In this document: positions 1 to 14,284 of the stretch, one piece after another | Layout of the letters: each line of letters starts with the position of its first letter | Position numbering within the stretch: the first letter of the stretch is position 1 | Assembly (NCBI GenBank): GCA_038363925.1 | Contig: JAQQWL010000008.1 | Span: 620,001-684,000 of the forward strand | Reading direction: 5' to 3' | Origin: Apiospora phragmitis | Taxonomy: Eukaryota; Ascomycota; Sordariomycetes; Amphisphaeriales; Apiosporaceae | DNA length: 64,000 bases | Notes under the pieces: generated by a model | Told to the model about the DNA's origin: nothing | The model's input: only the letters and a program-made list of their open reading frames with translations | The model's database searches: none | Position numbers and translations under genes: made by a program

Positions 1-2560
1 AAATCCTTTATCGACGGTTTTAAATCGGTATAAAGCGTTTTTTCTCTTATTATTCTAGTTCTAGGCGGTTAACGATTCGTAATAAGATATAGTTTCTTTA
101 CGTTCCGCTATCGAGTAACGCTCTAATATAAACTCCTTTTACGCCTATTATTAAAATAATATACTTATAGATATCTTATTTATCCGTTATCTAATATAGG
201 AACCTTTTTTAATCCGCTTAGTATTATCCCCTTATATTTAGCGGCGTTTATTTCCCGACCGATATTCCTTTAAGTAAGTAATAAATTCTCGCGACCGACC
301 GTTTTATTATCGTTATTATTCCCTTCTATTTTTATAAGGAGCTTTTTAATACGCTAACGGAGGTGTTTTTATACTCTTCCTCGTATAAAATATTATCCTT
401 AATACTTAAAATTCGGGTTTTTCGAATAATTCGGGGGTTTATTAAATTTATTAAAATCCGTAAACGCTTTATAAATCCCTAATTATAATAAAAGGGTTCT
501 CTTATTAAATATATACCTATATATCCTAAAAGTATTAAGCGCTTTCCTTTAAACGTTTATAAGCTCGCGATTTTTCTTAGGCGTGTTCGAAGTATTAATC
601 CTCGAAACACTCCCTCTAATCCTGTCCTTCTAAGTAATATTTCCGTAGCCACCTTAAATCTTCTTATATTAATAAGTACGCGCGTCGTCTATCGGGGAAT
701 CGACGTTTTAACCTTCCCGATTATATAGTTAGGATATAAGTATATAATAACTCGTTTATTAATCCGTTAGGGAAACTATTCGTTTTCGAGTTTCTCCGCG
801 AAGTGTTTTATATAAACGTCGTATATATATAAAATCTATAAAAACGTGAAGTATGTTTCGTTTATAAAAGAAACTCGGGGGTCGTTATTTATTATATAAT
901 TATTATAAATTCTTTAATTAAATCTTATCGTAATAAGTATTTAGCGTAAATATTTTACGTTTAAATAAGGAATACCCGGGATAACTAACTATCCGTCGTT
1001 CTTAAAGTCTTTAAACCTAGTAATTTTATTTATAAGCTTATTTATTAATATACCGACTAGCCGCTTATAATTAATAAGTTACTTTTATTAATTAATAGTT
1101 TTATCGTTATTGTTAAAATTATCGGAAACTAGGTAATAAATTAGGATAAAATCCTTACTTATTATGGCAACGCTCTAATTAAGGCTCTTTTTTACTCTTA
1201 AAGCCTTAAAGAACTATCCGGTTCCTTCCTTATCCGCTCGGTAGAAGGTATACCCATCGTCGTAACAGGCTATCTAAGATAGGTTGCCGTAATCGGTAAT
1301 AGCGCTACTTCTTTTAATAGCTGGTATAGGGGCGTCCTCGCTTTTCGTAGCGTTAACGTGGCGTCCGTCCGGGACTTTTCGGAAGTCCTTTTTTGGGGCG
1401 CGGTATTTTCGAAAGTAATACCCTTTCTTTTAATAATTATAATAAGTAACGTTTTATTTTTTATCGTTCTTATCGTATTTAATAATATTAAGGTTTATAA
1501 GTTTATTATAATAACTATACGCGGTAATATTTTTCGGCTATATATTATAATAATAACGTGATCGTTCTGTATTAGCCTGGATCCGGTTAGTCCACCGTTG
1601 TTATCCGCCTTGCTTTTCGCGGCGTCGTTCGTATATACGAGTATCGATTTTAATCGTGAGCTCTATATACGAAAAGAAATCGTTAAGGGTATTAAGCCGG
1701 CTGAGTTCGTTCTTAACGTCCTCTTTTAATCCTCGATAATATATTATAATTTTAATAGCTTCGGTATAATCTAGTCGAGCTATAATACGTCGGAACTCGG
1801 CGGTATAAAAAGCGGCTAATCCTTTCTATTTAAAAGTCTCGAGCTCTCTTTTTACTTATCGTTTTTCGTCGGGGTCTTAGAAAAGTGACTTAAGGGCGTC
1901 TTCAAATCTATCGTAGCTTTCGAAAATTCGTCGTGCCTTCGTACGGTACAACTCTACTTATTAATTATTTTTCACGAGTTTATTTAAATAAGGTTCGAAC
2001 TAAACGAGTACCTTACTTTTAAAAAACGAGGCAGCGTAAATAACTTATTAAGTAGGGTTTTAAAACATTTTTTCGTAAAACCGTTAATAAGTTTTAACTT
2101 AAACGAAAAAACCTCGTAAGTTTCTACTCGTTCCGTCGAACGGTATAAGTAAACTAATCTTTATTCCCTTCTTTAAAGCGATAAGGGTTTAAATAATATT
2201 AGCGGCGGTATAGAGGAGGCGTAATTCCTCGCGTAGCTCATCAATATCGAGTATTTATCCTAGGTTTTCCTTTATTAAAAAGGTATTACGTTCTTTTTCG
2301 AGCTTAGCGTAATAGTACTAATAGTTAGCGCTTTCTTACTTAAAGTCCTTAATTCGCTTAATTAACGCTTAACGGGTAAGGCCGTCGTCGCTATCGTTAT
2401 TATCTACCTCTATAGCGGGATCTCGTTAAAGGGTACTTACGGTAGTAATAAAGGCTTTCCTATGGCGAGGGGTATTATTAGGTTTAGGGGTAGATATGTT
2501 TCCTATAGGTACTATTATTTAAAGGTTTAAGTAATAACTCGTAAAAATAAGAGTAATTAA
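1..2560 (-). mobile_element. Ty3/Gypsy retrotransposon relic (gag and protease), RIP-degraded, cut by window start
   Basis: Read on the minus strand, about 2100-1600 gives a retrotransposon gag segment despite stops. A stretch like YRGLKEDVKNELSRLN (near 1690-1760) is followed by ELTIKIDTRIYERRREK, the usual gag C-terminal pattern. Near 75-140 (minus) the reading ALLDSGT-x-RNYI matches the LLDSGA active-site motif of a retroviral-type aspartic protease. The order gag then protease fits a Ty3/Gypsy element running toward base 1, so reverse transcriptase would lie outside the window. No long open frame survives and AT content is extreme. The 1.4 kb between gag and protease was not assigned, so a second insertion there is possible. 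Confidence 0.7.
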
Positions 2561-3174
2561 AATATAACGAACGTTATTAAGGGTTTAAATAAAAACCTAG
2601 TAAGACGTACCGAAAGGTTTATATTTAATAATACGAAAGAGTACTTAAACGTGTAATAAAAGTCCGCTTTCATCGATATAACGTATAATAGCTATAAAAA
2701 TAAATATAATATAAAGTATAAATAATAAAATTATTCGTAATAAAGTCGTTAAAGTAATATATTTTATTAATAAATTAAATTAATACTTAAATTAATTATT
2801 AAAATAAAAAGTATTTATATAAACTATATAAAAAACGTTCGTTATTTATATATCTAATCCCTCCTTTATTAATTCCCTAGATCTCCTAGATCTCGCGAGA
2901 TCACTTAAGCCGGATCTTAGGATCTCGCCGCGATCCTAAGATCCGTCACGTGACCTCCGTCCTTAGCCTTCCTTATTCGGGTGCCCATTCGTCCTATAGC
3001 TCGTCGGGGAGGTATCGTATTAAATAGTAATCGGTCGTAAAGCGTAAATAAGTTTATATTAATATAGTTAGCGGTCCGGTTAATACTAGTAATATCGTAA
3101 CCTAGTCGAGGTATAATACCTCCGTACCGGTAGCTTCTATAGGTCTAAGCCGCATAATTAGGCTAGGTCGTAAC
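2561..3174. repeat. Degraded repeat sequence with a GC-richer island
   Basis: This lies between the Gypsy relic and the first pogo copy. No protein reading was found. A patch at about 2865-2995 keeps many GATC-containing words, including several copies of AGATCTC/GATCCTAAGATC-like blocks, and is clearly less mutated than its flanks. It may be an LTR or a remnant of unique DNA. The flank at 2990-3174 does not match the corresponding part of the complete pogo copies, so the next element is truncated here. Confidence 0.4.
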
Positions 3175-4846
3175 AGCTTTCCGTAAATTTTATAGCGTTG
3201 TAAGCGTGTCTTAAACGTTCTCGTATAACTATTCCTTCGACGCGATTCGTTTTATAACTATTTATTAATATTCTTTTAAAACTATAAATCTTTTTTAACT
3301 TATATATAAATTAATCTTTTATTTTATACCCGTTTCTTTTTCGTACGGCGGTGCCGGCTAAACATTTTATTCACTTTTTAATATATCGCGTTCTCATCTT
3401 TTAAAAGAGTAACTCGGTATATAATATACGTTATAACCTTTAAGATCTAATTAAAACTAATTAAAATAAATATCGAAAAGTTATTTTAATACCGTATAAT
3501 ACGGTTTCGAACGTATTTAGTTTAAAATTAAACTTTAATTAAATTATTTAAAGTTTTTAATTCTTAAGGAATACGTAGGCCGAAAATCGTTCCCGGAAGT
3601 ATTAAAATATATAGCTTTATATTTAATTATAAAATAATATATTCCCGATTATATAAAATAAGTCTTATTTTTTAAAAGCTTCTTTATATATTTAAAACGA
3701 TAAAAATCGCCTAGAACGCTTTTAAAAACGCTGGGAAGAGGTCCTCCTTTAAAATATAAGTAATATACGCCCGTATAAAACATTTAATTTCTTTTTTATA
3801 CGCCTTTTTTAATATATAAAAACAGCCGATATTAATAGGTTAAAGCTTATATAATAAATAAAAAAATATATAAAATATAATAATCGAGTTCTTTTTATAA
3901 TAAAGCTTGAAAATTATTAAATAATAACTCTTATAACTATTAAGGATTAATAAGCGGTAAACACTTTTCGTATAAAACTTTATATATTTATTAAAGTATC
4001 GAATTTAATTTTCGCCTTTTTTATTCGTAATTTAATTATTTTTAATAATTACGATCACTTAATCTTTTAATAATAGGCTATTTTCGTATTAGGAAGAGAG
4101 GTACGTTTTCTTAATAAAGATAATATATAGAGGGATAGCGTAACCGTGTAATCCGACGCCTTAAATAATTATAACTTATTCTTAGTTCTTTTATTATATT
4201 ATTTTAAGTTTTTCGTATTAATCGAAAATAATTATAATTATTTCGAACGAGATTTAACTTATAAAAAAGCCGGTCTCGTTAAAGTTATAAATATCCTCCT
4301 CTTAAATCTCGTATTTATAAATTATATTTCGTACGAGGGTAAACTATACGCGATACGCGTCGGGATCTTTATAAAGGATTCTTTAATAATCGATTCTTCG
4401 GTTAAAACGCGTCCGGAGGTCTAGTTGTCGTCGTACGAAATTAAAGGCCGAGTTAACGCCGACGCGTCCCGCATCGCGTAAACTAAGTAATCGATTCGCT
4501 ATATTTTTTATACTATTTAATCGGGGAGGAAACGATCGCGTATTTAAATTAATAATATATCGAATAATCGCATTTTCTTCGAAATTTAAAGGCTTTTAAA
4601 AATTCGTAAGTATTTCGCGTCGTATAAGTTAATTATTTTATTTACGTTATAAAGTTTTTAATAAAACGTAATAAATTAATATAGCTTTTTATACGCTTAA
4701 AATTAAGTTTTTTAAAGCGTTTAAAGTACTAGAGTTATATTATTCTCTTTTTAAAGTTATAATATTTTCGAACGTAAAAGAATATAAAAAAAGGTTAAAG
4801 CTATAAGAAAATTTATAAAAATAAGATATTCGCTTATAAGATACGT
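3175..4846 (-). mobile_element. pogo/Fot-type DNA transposon relic, copy A, truncated
   Basis: This is the same element as those at 51510-53370, 54972-58696 and 56613-58474. The match is easily seen in shared blocks such as the GC-rich patch at 4400-4480, which recurs inverted near 51900 and direct near 56400. The transposase runs on the minus strand and carries many stops from C-to-T/G-to-A change. The terminal end near 4820-4846 has the element's end motif (TTCGCTTATAAGATACGT). The other end is missing: complete copies are about 1.86 kb, which would reach about 2985, but homology stops near 3175. Confidence 0.75.
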
Positions 4847-4999
4847 TATTATTACATATATACTTTTCGTTATTTAATTTATAATATTTAAAGTTAATAT
4901 TTAAAAGCTTTTTTAATAAATAAAAAATTTACTTTTAATAAAAGTAAAGTATTTAATAATTTATTAAAAATTAAACAGTATTTAAAAGTTATAAGTATT

Positions 5000-6300
5000 A
5001 ATTATTTTTAAACTTATTAAATTATATATAAAGTTTTGAAAATATATATTTAATTTATTAATTATTTCGTTTAAATAATAGAATATTAAACTAAATATAG
5101 TAAATTTAAATTTAATATTATTTTTTATAAAAATAATAGAATACGCGGCTTTAAAAGTAATGATAAACTTTAAATTTAATAATATAATTTATAAACGCTT
5201 TAATAATATAATTTATAAACGCTTTAATAAATAATTTAATTTCTTTTAAATTAATACGCTTTAATAATAAATAAATTATTATATTTTAAGATTAAAATAA
5301 ATAAAAAAATTAAAGAGATATATTAAACGTAATAATATCATTATTTTTATAATATTTCTCGAATTTAGCCGAAATATAGCTTTTGTAATCGTTTAAAATT
5401 AAAAAATAATAAAGGCCTTTCGTTTATACTTTAATATACTTATTAAAATATCGAATTTTATTTTAGCTCGTTTCGTTATTAATTTAATTATTAAAAGTCG
5501 ATTTAATTACTTAATCGCTTAATAAATTATATTTACGAAACTAGTTTATAAAGTAATATTAACTTAAAATAATAAAAAATAACGAAATATACTAGCTTTA
5601 CGAGTTAATATATTTGAAAATTATTAATTATTATTAATTATTACGTTAAATTAATTTCGCTTTTTAATATTAATCGACGCGTACGATAATTAATATTAAC
5701 TCGATTATATTTATTATAAAGTTAGTTTTATTAAAATTTTACATATTTTCGTTTAAAATATTATATTTAGCTTTAATATTCGCGATTAACGTAAACTAAC
5801 CGAAAATAATACTTAAATTCTTATAAAAAGCCCTCTAGTAATTATATTAATAATTTATTCAAGTTTTAAAGTTCGAGTTATAATTAATAAAGCGTTGGAT
5901 TTAATATTTATTAACGCGGTCGCCGCCGCGCGACTTTTAAAAAAAATTAATTATACTTCTTATAATATTAATATTAAAAAATATCCCTTAAATATTTAAA
6001 TTAATTATATATTTATAAAGCACCGTTCTTTTAATTAAATTAAATTTATATTATAAATTTCGAATCTTATATTAAAGTTTAATATTATAAAGTTAAATTC
6101 TTAAAGTAGTTAAAAAAACGTTATATACGTTTATAATAACTTTTTATTAATTTAATTTAAACCTTTTCGCGTCGCTTAAATTATTAAAATAATATAATCT
6201 TTCTTTAATTAAATTAATATTATAATTAAAAGAATTTATTTATTAAAGTTTAATTATAAAAAAGTAATTAATTTAATAATATAATTAATTTAATAATAAA
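5000..6300 (-). mobile_element. Second pogo/Fot-type transposase family, RIP relic
   Basis: On the minus strand near 5440-5340 a frame reads KGLYYFLILNDYKSYISAKF, which corresponds to the R-LLILDGHxSHxSxxF block (DDE catalytic region) of pogo/Fot transposases. The same family appears on the plus strand at about 53950-54800. The rest is too mutated to translate. Boundaries are approximate; no terminal inverted repeats were identified. Confidence 0.55.
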
Positions 6301-6339
6301 CTATATTAAAGCTTATTCTAATATAAATATAAAGAAATT

Positions 6340-6366
6340 AGATATATATATATATATATATATAAG
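6340..6366. repeat. (TA)n microsatellite at AT-block edge
   Basis: An uninterrupted alternating TA tract sits just inside the AT-rich block, whose edge with GC-balanced DNA lies near 6395. Confidence 0.8.
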
Positions 6367-6743
6367 TATATAAAATATAGTTTTTTAACGCGATACTTCA
6401 TGCAGGAGTTAAACTTTGCCCGGCTGGGTAATATATCCTGTCACCTTGCCAGATACAGCATAGCACTTAATAGAATGTAACGATTGGCAAGCCCAAGTAG
6501 GCAAAGTATGCGCTAGTCTCCAAACCGCCATTACATCTCGAATCGCGATGTCGGAGTCATTAGGAACCACTACTGCATCCTGCGACGCATACCACATTTC
6601 TCCTATCCAATATCATCAGGACGGTGGAAGCCGCTGGCCTGTTCATCCTTAAAAATTCAGGCTCTGTCACTGCAGGAGCTGAGCCGGCTGATCTCAATAG
6701 GGTTTGCAGAGATTTGATATTCTTTCACTGACTAGCTAGCACA

Positions 6744-8184
6744 ATGCCAACGCTGCAGACGATGGAACTCCAGGAGCTCGAGCGTTTTGGCTCGAATCAG
6801 CCCGGCCTGATCGACTCACCTTTATCGCCTCGCCCGGTTGAACCGGCCGAGGAAGAAATCGAAGCCCCCCAGTTGCCGTCAGCAGACCACGGGAGACCAG
6901 CATTCCTTGTCCTTATCGGGTGCGTTCTGGTGCAGGCGCCTGTGTGGGGTAAATATAATAACCTCGGGTTCGGTTATTAATATACCTATCACTCACTCAC
7001 TTGATGTAGGTTATTCGTAAGCCTATGGCATCTTCCAGGAATACTACACCTCGACCCAGCTCGTGACTGGCTCGCTCTCCGCGATTGCCTCGATTGGGAC
7101 CTCGCAGACCTGAATCATGTATTTGATGATGCCGCTTAGCTTTACCGCCCTCATCAAGTATTCCCGACTGCGCAGGTGGTGTGGCCCGTTGGGTCTGATC
7201 ATGACGACGGCGAGCTTGGTGGCGTCCGCGTATGCGACAACCGTCGGCCAGCTCATCGCAACCCAGGGCGTGCTCTACGCCATCGGATGCGGCCTCCTGT
7301 TCAGCCCGACCTCGCTCTACCTCGACGAGTGGTTTGTCGAGCGCAAGGGGATGGCTTATGGCGTTATGTGGGCTGGTAAGTCTGCCGTGGGCGTGGTGAT
7401 GCCGTTCATCATGAACGCCTTTCTCCAACGAAACGGCATGCGCGCCACCCTCTTGATCTGGGCAGTCGTCTCGGCTATACTCACTATTCCACTTTTGGTC
7501 CTACTGAAACTGCGTATACCCTTGAGCGCGCATGCCAGTACTGCACAGCGGCTGCTGTCCTTTGCGTTCGCCAAGTCCACCTATTTCTGGATGTTGCAGA
7601 CGGGGAGCATGTTACAGTCAATGGGTTACCTCATGCCACAAACGTACCTTGCATCCTAGGCCCAGTCTCTTGGTCTTCCAGATATCACGGGCCCGATCCT
7701 CCTTGCTCTGTTCCAGGTAGCGTCGATTCCAGGGTCGCTTGTCTTTGGTCCACTAGGGGATCGCTTTCCAGTCACCACCGTGATTCTGGTCTCCTCTTTA
7801 GGCAGTTCCTTGGCAGTGTTCTTACTCTGGGGCATCAGTCAGAAGTTTGCAGTTCTGGTTGTGTTCTGTCTTGCGTACGGATTCTTTGCTGGGGGCTTCA
7901 GCTCGACCTGGCCCGAGATCCTCCAAGAGATGAAGCTGCAGGATACCAGTTCGGACACAGGTCTCATCTTCGGGATGCTCATGGGTGGTCGTGGCGTGGG
8001 CTTCGTATTAAGTGGCCCTATTTCAGGAGCGTTGCTTAGTATGAGTCGATTGTCCGCGGCAAGCTTTTCGGGTTATGCGACCCGATACGGGCCCATGATA
8101 GTCTGCACAGACCTTACAGCCACACTGGGCGCCTGTGGTTCTTTCTGGGATTTCAGCAAGCGCACGACTAGATCGCTGCCCTGA
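6744..8184 (+). pseudogene. MFS monocarboxylate-transporter-like pseudogene
   Basis: An ATG at 6744 opens an acidic N-terminal tail (LIDSPLSPRPVEPAEEE), then the first membrane segment of an MCT-type major facilitator (FLVLIGCVLVQAPVWG). A 61-bp intron (6949-7009, GTAAAT to TAG) joins to YS-x-AYGIFQEYYTSTQL. The frame then runs through typical segments (VLYAIGCGLLFSPTSLYLDEWF, split here only for description; GMLMGGRGVGFVLSGPISG) to a stop at 8182-8184. The two exons sum to 460 codons, a normal family length. Three in-frame stops break it: TAA at 7018, TGA at 7111 and TAG at 7657. The product would be proton-linked uptake of monocarboxylates or a related small molecule, but the substrate cannot be read. 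It sits 350 bp from an AT-rich block. TAG from CAG fits RIP leakage; the TAA is harder to explain that way. Confidence 0.85.
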
Positions 8185-9615
8185 AGGAATCGTGGGCTGC
8201 TAAGTTACGCGCGGCCTGATCTATGCACGGGGGCTCGACAGCATATGCCCATACACTTCCTGGCTAGTCGATACTGCATGTTGAAGCCTTTCTACGTAGT
8301 GAAGAGCGGTGGCTTTTGGCAAGGTAGATGTTCATACAAGCTTTAACGATGCATACCATATACAGCCTCATTTCTACGAGATGACGTGCGATTACATGTA
8401 CCGACTATAAACCGTTCAGGGCAATGAGGCGTAGAATCATTAGACTTTGTGCTGCCGTGCCACATTCCCCAGACTCGGGTCGATCTTTATCTTTTCGCTT
8501 TGATGAACCAAAGTTTCCGATGGTATAGCTCAGAATACCCATAAGGAGCTCCCACAAACCCATTACAGCCCTATCCCAAGGGTCGCTTCTAGTCGACGCC
8601 TATCGGCTCCTCCAGCTGAAGGGCCAGTTAAGCGCCAAGAATATGTTCTGCACCAACTTTAGCGCATCGGGGAATCGAAACCCTTTATTAATTCATCTGA
8701 TCACCAACCAATTTTATCATGTGACTTTATCAAGGAGAAGCTGGTGTTAGCTGTCGTTGAACTCTACGTGTCATATACATACCAACTTGGTGGTGGTGGT
8801 TGTTTAGTTTACTGTCGTCGTCGAAATATGTATGGCACATATGCCCAGCCCCCAGAGGAACCCAAGACGGCGCTATAAACGTGTGTGGTACCATATAACG
8901 GGTGGATTAAAGGGAGGTGGGTTAGTATCCCCCCGAGGCAAGCCACAATAGGCATGGCGTTTGGCCGCTTTCCTGGGCGCCGGCAAGATTAATGACGCTA
9001 CGTCGTGCATATAGACACGATAAAGTATGTACCCACCCGCCTCCCATCCGAATGCGAGAAGTCACTTTGCATAGTTCGCTCGCATCCGGCCTGATAATTG
9101 GCCGACTCATAACGCATCTCCATCACCCGTCCGCTGGTATAGGGGCCGCGCCAAGCCCAAACCTCGAAGGATGCGGTACGCGTGCAAGCGGCTCTATAGC
9201 AGACGGACTCCATCACTCAGCAGCATGTGAGTTGATCTGGCTTCGAGGCTCGGAATTTGGCTTGTGGTTGGCAGTGTAACGTCATTACCCTGCGCCCAAC
9301 TTCGATCGACGCCTGGAGCGAGAGTAGCATTCGCTTCTATACCCGGCCACTTGGTCGAGATGGGAACCTTGCTATGGCGGCAGCGGAGGGCGGCTACTGG
9401 ATGCGAGAAAAGAAATGAACAACTGGTATGCATGGAAGTGGATAGCCAGATATATAAGGCCTCGACCGCCAAAACATGTAGGAGGAAAAGCAAGTCACAC
9501 AAATAAGACAGACACATTCCAGCGGACTTCGAACTCGGCACTACTTGAAATACTTTGGTATCCTCCCGCAACTTTGCTCCAGCTCTCTCCACGATAGAAA
9601 CTAAACAGACCAAAA
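8185..9615. other. Intergenic, no gene seen
   Basis: No open frame with family features was found on either strand. The last 200 bases, with a TATA-like stretch near 9450 (AGATATATAAGG) and CT-rich DNA, are the likely promoter of the DUF2306-type gene. Confidence 0.6.
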
Positions 9616-10955
9616 ATGGGTGCCCCATCGCGCCCGCCAGCGAACGGCTTCGTCGCCGCCGCCCGCAAGGTCTACCACCCCGTGGGCATCTCCAAGGGCT
9701 ACAACTTCGTGCTCTGGTTCATCTTCGGCGGCGCCTTCCTCGGCTTCATCCTGGCCCGGCTGCCGTACCTCGACTTCTACGGCGTCTTCTGCCGCCCCGA
9801 CGGCGGCACGGCCACGCTCGGGGCCCTGCCCGGCGAGTGTTATTTTTACCTCCACTTCGACCGGTACAAGGTCGGCGTCATGCTGCACCTGGCCGGCATC
9901 CTGCCCGCCGGCCTGCTGCCCTGCCTCCAGTTCACGCCCGTCGTCCGCTACCGGGCCCTGCTCCTGCACCGCGTCGGCGGCTGGCTCGCCATCCTCCTCT
10001 CCGTCGTCGGCATCGCCGGCGCCCTCATGATCGCCGCGGCGCGCCTTCGGCGGCGGCCTCGAGGCCCAGACCGTCACGGGCGTCATGGCCATCGCGTTTC
10101 TGGGCTCCTTGCTCTTGGCCGTGATCAACATCGAGCGTCTCCAGATCGAGGAGCATCGCAAGTGGATGCTGCGAGCATGGTTCTATGTAAGAGATATCTC
10201 TGTCTCTCTCCCACCTCCTTTCACAGTATATGTGAGAAGTTAAAAGAAGTTAGAACGCAGTATGGACTGATGTACTGATCAAATGCGATTCTTCCTCCCC
10301 TCAACAGGCTGGCGCAATCATCACTATGAGGATCATCCTGATTACCGCGGCCAACATCACTGCGCCCCTCGGCGGCTACTATACGGCTATGCCTTGTGTC
10401 AAGGTTGCCTTCACCGTGCAAAGCGACGAGCAGACACTGCGGGACAATCCCGCCTGCGCCCCGTACTTCAACGGGACGAGCCCGGACCAGTGGACCATGA
10501 TCACGGCCAACTTCAATGGTACGGACGTGGCCCAGATCGCAGCCGCGCTGGATATGACCGCGGGCATGGCCCTATGACTGGCCTTCCTGCTTCACGCCAT
10601 CGGCGTCGAAGTCTATGTAAGTCCTGTCTGTCTTTTACCTGCTACCTATTATTTTCACTATCATCCACACCCAGCTTACACACTTGCTTACCTACTACCT
10701 TCTGGCTAGCTTCACCTGAAGCCGGCCGAACATCATCGCCTGCAAGGTGTCTCGTACCAGCGCCAGCTGGCAGCAGGGATGGAGAAACCCCGGTCGCGCG
10801 GGCCTCAAGGCCGACCGGCTTGGGGATTCGGAACCGTGGACACCGCTGGAGGCGAGAGCCGAGAAGGAGCAAGCGGTAGCAAGCAAAGACTCCCTGCCGA
10901 GTCCTTAGGTCTAAGGACTATTGTGTGGATGTTTCTACTTCTTGTCTCGCTCTGA
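9616..10955 (+). pseudogene. DUF2306-type multi-pass membrane protein, broken
   Basis: The reading MGAPSRPPANGFVAAARKVY, then GISKGYNFVLWFIFGGAF, resembles fungal DUF2306 predicted membrane proteins (function unknown). Three exons fit: 9616-10186, 10308-10616 and 10710-10955, with introns of 121 bp and 93 bp using GTAAGA and GTAAGT donors. Two defects are present. One extra base near 10036-10041 shifts the frame within MIAA/RAFGGGLEAQTVTG. A TGA at 10575-10577 sits where a coding residue is expected before LAFLLHAIGVEVY (TGG to TGA is the simplest change). Correcting the one-base shift gives 374 codons before the terminal stop. Hydrophobic segments, polar loops and GGYYTAMPCVKVAF are well kept, so decay is recent, or the shift is an assembly error. 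The gene is strongly GC-biased in its first exon. Confidence 0.8.
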
Positions 10956-11839
10956 AGAGAGTCGGTCGATGGATGTTTGGTACGGGAGGTTTTGCTGACT
11001 GGAATGGGAATAGGGGAAGGAAGGTGCATCGAAGCGGGATTCATTTGTGTGTGATTTGCTTACAGTTGATACGCTCTTTGACCAGAATGATTCGATTGTT
11101 AAGGATGTTCTGGCGGTTTAGCAGATAGTCATACAGTATATAGTATAGGCCTTGTAAATATTAATTATACGTTATTAATCTACACCCCAGGTATTAGAAA
11201 AACAAGTAAATAACTTGGTTTAGCTTTATATAAAGCAAGGAATGAAATGGGCAGTCGGAAGTTCGACATAGGGAGGTTTAGGAGGGTTTGCGCTAAACGC
11301 CTCCAAAATGGTGCAACATACCTACATAACCCGAGCCCTTCAACGGTTTTCTTCCTGAAAAAGTGCTCAAGCCACAACACCCCGTTTGAGTTGGCTGTGA
11401 AGGAAGGGTCTTGAGAGGATCGATTTGTCCCATAGAATTCTATTCTTAGTAGTAAGGGCTGTGGAATGCATGCATACTTCAGTTATACTGGGGCGGTGTG
11501 CTTAAGTGCAGCTCACCTAAGCACTTTGTTGGAACATCCTGAGCTGGATGTTTAATAGTGAGCCGAAGTGTTCGTGTAACCTTTCTCAATCACCATTGCA
11601 GCAACGCTCCTCAACTACACAACAAAACACTCTGTCTACAATCGTATAGACGAAACCGTCTAACACCCCTTGGTTGGTTTTCTACAAGGTATATGTGACC
11701 TTTTCCTTCCATCCTTCCTTGTGTCCTAAAACGCCAAACCTATTTTCCTGACTGTTCCTTCAGCCAACCTGCCAGTTGTTCCACCCTCCTACACGCCACT
11801 TCAGCCAGCGAAAGCGTCGCCTGGGTTGTCAGTTACATT
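10956..11839. other. Convergent 3' intergenic region
   Basis: This separates the ends of the DUF2306-type gene and lys1. A short AT-rich patch is at 11155-11235. No gene was found. Confidence 0.6.
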
Positions 11840-13111
<1,272 letters not shown>

Positions 13112-14284
13112 TGTGAACGAAGCTTGGGGAATGAAAACGGTCGTAGTATTCAATCGGAAGGAGGGAATGATCGGGAGGAAGTTGCTGCGCAGGCTTCTAG
13201 GAAAATATCTAAGTAAACAAGAAGGGTTTATTAAAGAGTGGTGTTGTCTTTGCAGCATGAGCCCGACCTGATGTTTGACTGACATGGTCTTAACGTGGGG
13301 CAATTCAACAGTGATGATTGGGTGCGATACAAAATTTCCAGAGAGCTCACCGCCGAAGTCGCCCACGTTGGGAGGATCTGCAAGGGACCAACCTTACCAC
13401 AGCAAGTACAACTACTTCTACTACGGGAGTGAACGTCACCCACTTTGGAGGAGTATAGTAGTACCTACTCGAGTACTCACTTATTCCTCTTGACTGCGAA
13501 ATATGGATGCACGTAATATGGAACGGCCATCTGCATCAATCAGACTTCCAGATATTTTCAGATGGTGATAGTTTGCGCTGCGAGGGACATCTGTTTTGTC
13601 CAAGTCACAATATTCCCAATGTATCCTGCCTTTCTCCACATTACGTGCCGTATATCGCAGTCATGTTACGAGCTCTCAAACGGCGTCTGCGGCTCATATT
13701 AGTACGAGAGTCAGTGGTGTAGGTCATGACTCTTGCCTTGGCTTTGTTTCCTTTATTCGGAGTACCCTCGATCAGTCGACCATTCCGGATTGATAGGCTC
13801 TAGCTATTCGGTTTCTGGGTTCTCGATTGAAAAACGTGTTGACGTATTTCCGCCAGAAGAAGGAACCTTGCGCTGGTACCCCCATCAATTCATTAGTTGG
13901 TGCGTTATCTACAAATCCTTTCTACAGCTCGCTTATCCAAGCGCAATCCAATCAGCAGGTTGCGCGTCCATGAGGGATCGCTGGCGTGATTGGAGGATGT
14001 CCTTCCCGGACGGAAGATGGTGTGTGGAGTGACCGACTGATCTTGCTTTGGTGCGGCGTGGGGGAGCCAACCACAGGTTGCTTACGCTTTACCCTTGAGC
14101 ACGCCATCAGATTGCAAGAGTTACCAAACCCGGTAGACACTCAATCGAGCCGGCTGCTCTATTTATTCGAGCTTGGGGATAGAAGAGCCGGCAAAGACTT
14201 TACAGAAAAGCTTGCCCAAAACCCACCCTCATACATACTTATTCAGCGCTTCCAATTCGATATCCCAACTAACACTTTTCTACC
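13112..14284. other. Divergent intergenic region between lys1 and an MFS gene
   Basis: It should hold both promoters. No open frame with recognisable content was found on either strand. Confidence 0.6.

Noticed and set aside
5300..5400. CRISPR-like repetition in AT-rich DNA
   Set aside because: Repetition comes from transposon relics and low complexity; also not expected in fungi.
9194..9628. 144-codon minus-strand frame upstream of the DUF2306-type gene
   Set aside because: No family features; it overlaps the likely promoter and start of a real gene on the other strand.
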